This document shows positions 1-4,868 of a DNA stretch of 8,283 nucleotides, piece by piece (the first letter of the stretch is position 1; each line of letters begins with the position of its first letter). The DNA is from Bacillota bacterium. Its GTDB lineage: Bacteria > Bacillota > Clostridia > Acetivibrionales > DSM-1351. The notes beneath the pieces are model-generated. The model had not been told where the DNA came from. It saw only the letters and a program-made list of their open reading frames with translations, and made no database searches. The stretch is from assembly GCA_023415305.1 (NCBI GenBank), contig JAEZKZ010000005.1, positions 1-8,283 of the forward strand. Reading direction: 5' to 3'. The translations under genes and the position numbers were made by a program.

Positions 1-1076
1 AGACGGGCGAGACGCTATGGCAGGCGCGTGAAAAATGTCCGGGGCTTGTCGTGCTGCCGCCAAACTATCCGCTCTATCTGCGCTACGCCAAATTTGCACG
101 CCGCATCTATGCGGACTTTACCGATCAGATTGAGCCTTTCGGGCTGGACGAGGCTTGGCTCGACGTGAGCGGAGAAAACGGGGTAACAATTGCCAATGAG
201 ATACGCAAGAGGATTACGCGCGAGCTGGGCGTAACGGCCTCCGTGGGTGTGAGCTATAACAAAATCTTCGCTAAATTAGGGTCGGATATCAAGAAGCCGG
301 ACGCCACAACGGTGATCAGTCAGGAAAACTACAAGACTGTGGCATGGCCGCTGCCCGTGGAGGACTTGCTGTATGTCGGTTCGGCCACAAAGCATAAGCT
401 CAACAGATACGGTATAAATACCATCGGTCAACTTGCCAATTCGCCGGAAGGTTTCTTGCATGGACTTCTTGGGAAAGTGGGTAGTGTCCTGTATTCGTTC
501 GCGAACGGCTTTGACCAATCTCCGGTCATGCGGATGGGTGAGGAATCTCAAATCAAGGGCATCGGCAACAGCACCACCACGCCGCGCGATCTAACCTGCG
601 AAGAGGATGTAAAAATCACCTTTTATGTGTTGAGTGAAAGCGTCTGCGCTCGCATGCGTGAGCATGGTTTTCTTGCTCGAACCGTCGTCATATCCATTCG
701 GGATAAAGAACTGTTCAGCTTTGAGCGGCAAACCAAGCTTCAAAGGCCATCCTGCATATCCGACGAGATTGCGGCAACGGCCATGCAACTATTTCGTCAG
801 CACTATCGCTGGCCGAAACCCATACGTAGCCTTGGGGTACGGTGCACAGATTTGTTGCCATCTGACACACCGATGCAGTTATCCCTGTTTGAAGACGAAA
901 CACAGCGCCAGAAACAGGAAACGCTGGACAGGACGTTGGATTCACTGCGACAGCGGTTCGGCCATTTTTGCATCCAGCGCGCGTCCGTGTTGGCAGACAG
1001 ACCGCTCGGCGGCATCAATCCCAAAGGCGATCACGTTATTTTCCCCGTGGGATTCTTTAAGGACAGCATGTCATGA
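1..1076 (+). CDS. Y-family translesion DNA polymerase (DinB/UmuC type), 5' partial
   Basis: This is a lesion-bypass DNA polymerase that would copy past damaged template bases in the cytoplasm. The frame is open from position 3 to the TGA at 1074-1076 (357 visible residues), so the true start and the first catalytic aspartate motif lie outside the window. A GTG at 51 is internal, not a start, because the residues before it (TGETLWQAREKCPGL) already match the family. The second catalytic acidic pair is present in GLDEAWLDVSG (Asp-Glu at 147-152). It is followed by a fingers/palm segment with SVGVSYNKIFAKLGSDIKKP and a helix-hairpin-helix-like stretch at about 360-450. Near the C-terminus, QLSLF (876-890) matches the canonical beta-clamp binding motif. 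The roughly 60-residue tail after it resembles that of the phage/ICE UmuC-like (UvrX, YqjW) subgroup. The gene is first in a three-gene operon. Y-family assignment is secure; Pol IV versus Pol V-like is uncertain. Confidence 0.93.
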   Translation, partial: TGETLWQAREKCPGLVVLPPNYPLYLRYAKFARRIYADFTDQIEPFGLDEAWLDVSGENGVTIANEIRKRITRELGVTASVGVSYNKIFAKLGSDIKKPDATTVISQENYKTVAWPLPVEDLLYVGSATKHKLNRYGINTIGQLANSPEGFLHGLLGKVGSVLYSFANGFDQSPVMRMGEESQIKGIGNSTTTPRDLTCEEDVKITFYVLSESVCARMREHGFLARTVVISIRDKELFSFERQTKLQRPSCISDEIAATAMQLFRQHYRWPKPIRSLGVRCTDLLPSDTPMQLSLFEDETQRQKQETLDRTLDSLRQRFGHFCIQRASVLADRPLGGINPKGDHVIFPVGFFKDSMS

Positions 1077-1330
1077 AGGAAATACGTTATCAGAACGAGA
1101 ATAAAGTTTACGTCAAGGTCGCCGCGATTTTCTCTCCAGACGGCAAGCTCCAGCCCACGTGTATTTGGTGGGAAGACGGGCGGCGTTTCACCATTGACAG
1201 GATATTGGACGTATGCCGTGCCGCCAGCACCAAGGCGGGAGGCATTGGCCTGCGCTATGCCTGTATGGTGCATGGACATGAGACGTATTTGTTCTTTGAG
1301 GAAGACCGCTGGTATGTAGAACGGAGGTAA
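1073..1330 (+). CDS. small protein of unknown function, coupled to the translesion polymerase
   Basis: An 85-residue protein whose ATG overlaps the polymerase stop (ATGA at 1073-1076), which implies translational coupling. An AAGGA at 1059-1063 lies 9 bases upstream of the start. The sequence looks soluble and beta-rich, with CIWWEDGRRFTIDRILDVCR in the middle and an aromatic end (YLFFEEDRWYVERR). There is no signal peptide, membrane segment or recognised catalytic motif. The pattern of a short strand, W-x-D-G-R-x-F-x-I-D and a terminal R-W-Y resembles in outline the small DUF6504-type proteins found beside Y-family polymerases, but this is recalled resemblance, not a computed match. Its place between a polymerase and an SRAP gene suggests an accessory role in damage tolerance, perhaps in the position that YolD-like proteins take beside Bacillus UvrX/YqjW. 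Function is unknown. Confidence 0.85.
   Translation: MKEIRYQNENKVYVKVAAIFSPDGKLQPTCIWWEDGRRFTIDRILDVCRAASTKAGGIGLRYACMVHGHETYLFFEEDRWYVERR
1323..1328 (+). promoter_or_regulatory. ribosome binding site of the SRAP gene
   Basis: GGAGGT, a near-perfect Shine-Dalgarno sequence, lies 10 bases before the ATG at 1339. It overlaps the last codons and the stop of the upstream small gene, so the two genes are packed in one transcript. It fixes the SRAP start at the ATG that places the essential Cys at residue 2. Confidence 0.8.
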
Positions 1331-1338
1331 GATATATC

Positions 1339-1932
1339 ATGTGCGGACGTTATCAGGTATCCACGGAAGAAGAAATCATCGAAATCCGCGAGATCATAAA
1401 TGAAGTTAACGAGCGGTATAAGGATAAATCGGATTTATCGACCATGAAAACCGGAGAAATCTTTCCTACAGAAACAGCGCCTGTGCTGATACCCGGCAGC
1501 AGTCAGCCGCAAACGGCGTTAATGAAATGGGGCTTCTCACGATGGGACAGTAAGGGCGTCATCATTAACGCACGGTCGGAAACTGCATTGGAGAAAAAAT
1601 CTTTTAGTGCGGCGTTGATGAACCGGCGCTGCATCGTCCCTACAACGGGTTTTTATGAATGGAAAAAACGGGATGGCGGCAAGGACAAGTTCCTTTTCCG
1701 GCTTGCTGAAACAAAGATGCTCTATCTTGCCGGACTCTATGAAAAATCCCCCTTGGGAGACAAGTATGTTATTATGACCACAGCCGCCAACCCGTCAATT
1801 TCATTGTATCATGACCGGATGCCCCTTATACTGACTCCAGACGTTCTAAGCCGATGGCTCACTGATACGGACTTCGCGCTGGCGTATACTCAGCTGCCGT
1901 GTCACGCATCGCTCGTCGCCACTGCCGTCTAA
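1339..1932 (+). CDS. SRAP family abasic-site DNA-protein crosslinking protein (YedK/HMCES type)
   Basis: This 197-residue protein belongs to the SOS response-associated peptidase (SRAP) family. Known members (E. coli YedK, human HMCES) bind abasic sites in single-stranded DNA and link covalently to them through Cys2 after removal of Met1. All key residues are visible: MCGR at the N-terminus (Cys2), Asn77 in INARSET, Glu107 in RCIVPTTGFYEW, and His158 in YHDRMPLIL. They match the positions of the YedK active site. At 197 residues it is slightly shorter than the usual 210-240, ending soon after the TDFALAYTQLPC region, so the C-terminal tail is minimal. It is the third gene of the polymerase operon, 8 bases after the preceding stop. 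The grouping with a translesion polymerase fits the known association of SRAP genes with DNA damage operons. Family assignment is secure. Confidence 0.96.
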   Translation: MCGRYQVSTEEEIIEIREIINEVNERYKDKSDLSTMKTGEIFPTETAPVLIPGSSQPQTALMKWGFSRWDSKGVIINARSETALEKKSFSAALMNRRCIVPTTGFYEWKKRDGGKDKFLFRLAETKMLYLAGLYEKSPLGDKYVIMTTAANPSISLYHDRMPLILTPDVLSRWLTDTDFALAYTQLPCHASLVATAV

Positions 1933-1982
1933 AGACTTTAGCGAAGCCGATCTCAGCAGCGCAGCTGCCATTTTAGAGGGTT

Positions 1983-2004
1983 CAAGGGAGCGCGAGCTCC
2001 CTTG
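1983..2004 (+). repeat. 9-bp perfect hairpin with GCGA tetraloop
   Basis: Arms CAAGGGAGC (1983-1991) and GCTCCCTTG (1996-2004) enclose GCGA, which is a GNRA tetraloop when read on the + strand, giving a very stable RNA hairpin. No T-run follows, so it is not an ordinary intrinsic terminator. It lies 50 bases after the SRAP stop. Confidence 0.7.
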
Positions 2005-2010
2005 CAAGAG

Positions 2011-2032
2011 GGCATTTGTATAAACAAATGCC
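2011..2032 (+). repeat. 9-bp perfect hairpin with ATAA loop
   Basis: Arms GGCATTTGT (2011-2019) and ACAAATGCC (2024-2032) enclose ATAA. TTGCAAG (2002-2008) and CTTGCAA (2036-2042) flank it and can pair as an outer stem. That outer stem would compete with the neighbouring GCGA hairpin for bases 2002-2004, so two mutually exclusive folds exist. No T-run follows on either strand. Confidence 0.7.
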
Positions 2033-2040
2033 ATGCTTGC

Positions 2041-2063
2041 AACTGCAAAAACGCAGTTTTTGC
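2041..2063 (+). terminator. possible weak terminator of the polymerase-SRAP operon
   Basis: AACTGC (2041-2046) pairs with GCAGTT (2053-2058) over an AAAAAC loop, and a short T-run continues to 2061. An alternative fold pairs GCAAAAAC (2045-2052) with GTTTTTGC (2056-2063). The stem is short and the T-run partly inside it, so this is only a modest candidate for ending the rightward transcript about 110 bases after the SRAP stop. Confidence 0.4.
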
Positions 2064-2206
2064 CCACATCCAAGGATAAGGTTTTGTTATGAACACATTG
2101 TATTAAAAAGGACGGTCTTTCAGGCTGAAAAAACAATCGTGTTGCCACGCTGGCCTCGATTCTGTCCGCTCGGATGCTTCTTCAGCCCGAAAAACCCACC
2201 CAAATC

Positions 2207-2232
2207 AAAAACGCCGTACCGAGTGTACAGCG
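2207..2232 (-). terminator. intrinsic terminator of the leftward ssb transcript
   Basis: Read on the - strand, CGCTGTAC and GTACGGCG form an 8-bp stem with one G-U pair around a 5-base loop, followed at once by TTTTTGATTT. This is the standard stem plus U-tract layout. It lies about 90 bases downstream of the ssb stop and would end the leftward operon before it runs into the convergent SRAP gene. Confidence 0.7.
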
Positions 2233-2299
2233 ATGCCTTAAATTTTGGCCGTATTTTCGCTTTTGGCGTACTGACGATATGTATGGCATTGCTCATTTT

Positions 2300-2319
2300 G
2301 CCGTACACAGGGTACAGCG
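2300..2319 (-). repeat. second copy of the terminator stem, without a U-tract
   Basis: CCGTACACAGGGTACAGCG (2301-2319) matches CCGTACCGAGTGTACAGCG (2214-2232) at 16 of 19 positions. Its 7-bp hairpin (2300-2306 with 2312-2318, 5-base loop) keeps the same G-U pair. The differences lie in and next to the loop, while the stem is conserved. It starts 4 bases after the ssb stop and is not followed by a T-run, so it may protect the mRNA 3' end or be a protein binding site. Confidence 0.6.
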
Positions 2320-2323
2320 CCTT

Positions 2324-2728
2324 TTATCTCACTGGAGCCATGTCCTGCCCGTGCGCCGGTTCGTTCTCAAAATCGGCGTTTTCTAGCGCGCTGTCAATCG
2401 CGTAGTAGCCGTCCGGCTGCTCACGCCGCTTGGTGCGGTTGAGGAACTGAACCTCGCGTGCATTGAGCTGAAGCTGTGCCTGCGGTTCACCGTTTCCGTC
2501 CAGATAGGCGCTGGCGCGAACCGTCCCCTCCACGCACACCTGAGAACCCTTTTGCAGAAAATCCCTGCACGCCTCGGCCTGCTTGTCAAATACCGATACC
2601 CGCACGAATTCCGTCTTGTCCTTATTGAATGGGTCGTTGATGGCGATCTTGAAGTTGCAATACTTCACGTCGCCCTTTTCGCCGTATGTCGGGTCGGCGG
2701 TTAGGTTTCCAATTTCTTTGACTTTCAT
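2324..2728 (-). CDS. ssb: single-stranded DNA-binding protein
   Basis: This 134-residue protein has the OB-fold pattern of bacterial SSB: MKVKEIGNLTADPTYGEKGD, then CNFKIAIND, TEFVRVSVFDKQAEACRDFL, KGSQVCVEGTVRASAYLDGNG and LQLNAREVQFL. It would coat element DNA exposed during replication or transfer. The ATG at 2728 is preceded by AAGGGGGA at a spacing of about 6 bases, which supports the start. The OB domain covers about residues 1-100; the tail is short and ends in GQDMAPVR. It lacks the acidic DDIPF-like tip by which most bacterial SSBs recruit partner proteins, and I found none in the other frames either. It is on the same strand as the helicase and Toprim genes but is cut off from them by the AT-rich insert. 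The symbol is used generically. Confidence 0.93.
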   Translation of the reverse strand: MKVKEIGNLTADPTYGEKGDVKYCNFKIAINDPFNKDKTEFVRVSVFDKQAEACRDFLQKGSQVCVEGTVRASAYLDGNGEPQAQLQLNAREVQFLNRTKRREQPDGYYAIDSALENADFENEPAHGQDMAPVR

Positions 2729-2943
2729 TCTGATTCCCCCTTGCTTTTTATATAACCAACAACGCTTATATCAGCCTAAAATTTTTCACCTTCCTTTCTG
2801 AAAGTATATTTCGCTGTTGGTTTGAAATTAAGTATTTAGGATGACAAAGCGGAGATCTTTATTCTGTAGAAAAAGGGTTTTACTAATATTCTGTTGAATT
2901 ATGTAAAATCTGTAGATATATAAATGATCCTAATGAGGGAAAT
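2729..2943. other. AT-rich divergent intergenic region
   Basis: These 215 bases separate the divergent starts of ssb and the membrane gene. Composition turns AT-rich just beyond the ssb ribosome binding site (about 2745), which I take as the left edge of the insert. AACCAACA (2754-2761) and TGTTGGTT (2815-2822) form an 8-bp inverted repeat 53 bases apart. ssb needs a promoter here if it no longer reads through from the Toprim gene. TATA-like sequence lies at 2746-2754, but I see no convincing -35 for it. Confidence 0.5.
2894..2924 (+). promoter_or_regulatory. candidate sigma-A-type promoter of the membrane protein gene
   Basis: TTGAAT (2894-2899) is followed after 17 bases by TATATA (2917-2922), or after 19 bases by TATAAA (2919-2924). 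Both elements are partial matches to TTGACA and TATAAT. They lie about 20 bases before the ATG at 2944, with a short GAGGGA ribosome binding site at 2935-2940. In such AT-rich DNA partial matches arise easily. Confidence 0.4.
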
Positions 2944-3942
2944 ATGATTTTTAAACATTTCGTATTAAAATCCATTAAGTCTAAGGCTACTTATTTATTC
3001 ATTACGCTAGTAGTCATATCGTTTTTAATTGATTATATTGTTAGCATTCTTTGTACAAATGAATTTTTTAGCTTTTTATTAATAAAGAATACTTCAACAA
3101 GTTTTTTTGAGTCGTTGTTTGGCATCACAGTAACTATTGTAACTCTACAAGCAGTATTTCTTCCGCTAATCATTGAAAAATCAGAAAAGATTGTATGTGG
3201 TTGCTCTCTTATAGAAGTTTTATTTATTGGTGCATGGCCACTGAACCCTTTTCATTTGATATATATTTCTATTGCGTTATTGCCTTTTCAATATTATTTT
3301 TCCGCTAGTAAAATGCTGGCATCACTAGTTTTTATTTTTATTCTTAGTTGTATTATTCTATTTATTTTGATCTATATAATAATTACTTTTTTTTCCAAGA
3401 TGACAATCTCATTAACAATCATTAAAATCGCTATAGTTAAAGCAATTACAAAAAAGAAAAAACAGCTATGGAACTACATCTATTTTTGTATTCAAAATAA
3501 GGTAGCGGATGGCTTGCTACAAAATAAAAATTCAAGCATAGAAAATGCAATCGAAATTGCAGATCTTTTTGAATACATATACCTAAACTCTCATCCTAAA
3601 CAAGAATTCCAGAATGATATATATAGCTTGGTAATGGATATCTCACAATATAGCAATATTGAAGTAACAATCGCAATGCTGAAAGTTTTCATTAAATCTT
3701 TAAGTCAAGATGAAGAAATATTAGCAAACTTTTTTTCAAGCGATGTTGAGATTTTCATGAAAGATGAACAAAACTGTCTTCTTAAAAACTTAGAAGTCAT
3801 TGCTCCTTTCCTAAATAAATTGATTCAGAATAGGCAGTATATTAACAGCTATGACTTAAATATTCTTCGTGTTGCCTTAGCTTCTTTACCCTACGTTAGC
3901 AGCAAGTTTAAAAAGGAAATCAAAGAATTGGATCAATCATAG
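2944..3942 (+). CDS. AT-rich membrane protein of unknown function
   Basis: I do not recognise this 332-residue protein. The N-terminal half is hydrophobic with about four membrane helices (roughly residues 16-37, 56-77, 100-118 and 125-150). A basic cluster (TKKKK, 169-173) should mark the cytoplasmic side, and a soluble, mainly helical C-terminal half of about 160 residues follows with no catalytic motif that I can see. Helix 2, with its GITVTIVTLQAVFLPLI run, loosely recalls the second helix of DUF2254 membrane proteins, but this is a weak impression. The gene is about 25-30% GC beside neighbours near 50-55%, lies on the opposite strand to ssb and the Toprim gene, and its last 23 bases overlap the Toprim 3' end tail to tail. 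This suggests a horizontally acquired cargo gene; defence, regulation or signalling are all possible. The ATG at 2944 follows GAGGGA. Confidence 0.85.
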   Translation: MIFKHFVLKSIKSKATYLFITLVVISFLIDYIVSILCTNEFFSFLLIKNTSTSFFESLFGITVTIVTLQAVFLPLIIEKSEKIVCGCSLIEVLFIGAWPLNPFHLIYISIALLPFQYYFSASKMLASLVFIFILSCIILFILIYIIITFFSKMTISLTIIKIAIVKAITKKKKQLWNYIYFCIQNKVADGLLQNKNSSIENAIEIADLFEYIYLNSHPKQEFQNDIYSLVMDISQYSNIEVTIAMLKVFIKSLSQDEEILANFFSSDVEIFMKDEQNCLLKNLEVIAPFLNKLIQNRQYINSYDLNILRVALASLPYVSSKFKKEIKELDQS

Positions 3943-4867
3943 GGGTTCCTCTTACATTTACAAGAAACTCATTCCAATCCTTACTGCATTCAGGTGTCGT
4001 GGAAGATGCCGCATAGCCCATACCCATCAGCTTGTTCATGATGAAAAAGCTCGCGCCTATACCCACCGCGTCGTTATCAAGACACAGCTCCACATCACGG
4101 ATTTCCGGGTGATCTTTTAGATACTGCTTCAACGCTTTTGGCAAATTGGCCTCATCAGTGTGTCGTTTTGATGCATATGCACCGCCAATTGACAGATAAT
4201 GCACCTGCCCGATATCGCCCCGCATGGTCGCTACTGAAAGGGCGTCCACCGCGCTTTCTGAAACAATGAGCTTATCGCTGGCCGTTTCCGGCGGCACCGA
4301 AAAGCAGTATTTTTTATCCGAACCAGTGACCTCGCCTTTGAACGCATTGCTCATGTGCCGCCATGTCCCTCGCAGCGCGGCGTATTTCGGCATATCGCCA
4401 TCTAAGCCCACGAACACCGCATTTCTATACTCGGCGCTCTCGTAGACCAGCCCTTTTCGGACGCAGTATTGGATGACCTCATCAGAAAGCCCGCGACGAC
4501 GCAGATAACCGATCACCATATCGTTGTTTTTGTGTGCGGCAGGAAGCAAAAAGGGCTTCTTCCCTCTCTTCTTCAGTGAGACATCTGTTTCTGTACATTG
4601 GGCAGGCGTGCCGTTGCATAACTGCAAAACGGCGCTTACAAAGTCCATCCCTCTGACCTTGATGAGATATTGTAGCGCCGTTTTACCGCCTATGTCCCGT
4701 GATTTCCAGTGCCACAGACCGTTTTCGGAAATGATCAGGCTGTCGTGATCTTTGGTGCAGTAATCGTTCCCTTTCTTCATCAGGTTATCCGGCTCGTACA
4801 TCCGCATATACAAGAGCAGGTCAAGAGCCTTTGCGCTCCTGACCTGCTCTTCCGTGACTCTCGGCAT
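3920..4867 (-). CDS. DUF3991/Toprim domain protein (primase-like)
   Basis: A 315-residue protein of the type common in clostridial conjugative elements. The N-terminal part (residues 1-85) resembles the primase-type CHC2/DUF3991 region: MPRVTEEQVRSAKALDLLLY, then LWHWKSRDIGGKTALQYLIK, without the zinc cysteines of a true CHC2 finger. The Toprim part has its acidic signatures: Glu204 in IVSESAVDAL and Asp264/Asp266 in LCLDNDAVGIGAS, the metal-binding residues of Toprim enzymes. It probably acts in primer synthesis or nicking during element replication, but the exact reaction is unknown. I use the ATG at 4865-4867: it gives the family N-terminus, has GGAG 7 bases upstream, and sits one base after the helicase stop. 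An in-frame ATG at 4957 would add 30 residues unlike the family. The last few codons (TPMIDPIL) lie at the edge of the AT-rich island and may have been replaced when it inserted. Confidence 0.88.
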   Translation of the reverse strand: MPRVTEEQVRSAKALDLLLYMRMYEPDNLMKKGNDYCTKDHDSLIISENGLWHWKSRDIGGKTALQYLIKVRGMDFVSAVLQLCNGTPAQCTETDVSLKKRGKKPFLLPAAHKNNDMVIGYLRRRGLSDEVIQYCVRKGLVYESAEYRNAVFVGLDGDMPKYAALRGTWRHMSNAFKGEVTGSDKKYCFSVPPETASDKLIVSESAVDALSVATMRGDIGQVHYLSIGGAYASKRHTDEANLPKALKQYLKDHPEIRDVELCLDNDAVGIGASFFIMNKLMGMGYAASSTTPECSKDWNEFLVNVRGTPMIDPIL

Positions 4868-4868
4868 A

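Larger units (their letters stand above)
1933..2323. other. structured non-coding region between convergent operons
   Basis: This 391-base stretch separates the stops of the SRAP gene (+) and ssb (-). Open frames crossing it on either strand lack ribosome binding sites or recognisable protein features, and I do not call a gene. It is dense in inverted repeats: CTAAAG/CTTTAG at 1929-1941, GCAGC/GCTGC at 1956-1968, two 9-bp perfect stems at 1983-2004 and 2011-2032, overlapping stems at 2041-2063, TTTCAG/CTGAAA at 2118-2130, and the twin repeat hairpins at 2212-2232 and 2300-2318. A long-range pairing is also possible: 2223-2237 with 2285-2293 plus 2303-2308. Some of this is transcription termination for both operons. 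The rest could be a structured RNA or a DNA-level site such as a transfer or replication origin. I recognise no known RNA family or oriT core. Confidence 0.6.

Noticed and set aside
634..1104. 156-codon + strand frame inside the polymerase gene
   Set aside because: It overlaps in another frame the conserved polymerase C-terminus including QLSLF, so it is a shadow.
2086..2105. Possible LexA/SOS box around TATGAACACATTGT
   Set aside because: Only the left half resembles GAAC-N4-GTTC; the right half does not match, and no gene start lies downstream.
1846..2148. 100-codon - strand frame over the SRAP 3' end and the hairpin region
   Set aside because: It runs antisense to conserved SRAP codons and through the perfect hairpins, with no ribosome binding site or recognisable protein pattern. 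Conserved DNA or RNA structure explains the open frame better.
1933..2323. Confident oriT call
   Set aside because: Inverted repeats are present, but I recognise no known nic-site core and no relaxase gene is in view, so it stays a hypothesis only.
2016..2405. 129-codon + strand frame from the intergenic region into ssb
   Set aside because: It crosses the terminator-like repeats and ends antisense to ssb; composition and sequence are not protein-like.
2740..3960. Insertion sequence or transposon carrying the membrane gene
   Set aside because: There is no transposase, and I found no terminal inverted repeats or target-site duplication matching both edges of the AT-rich segment.
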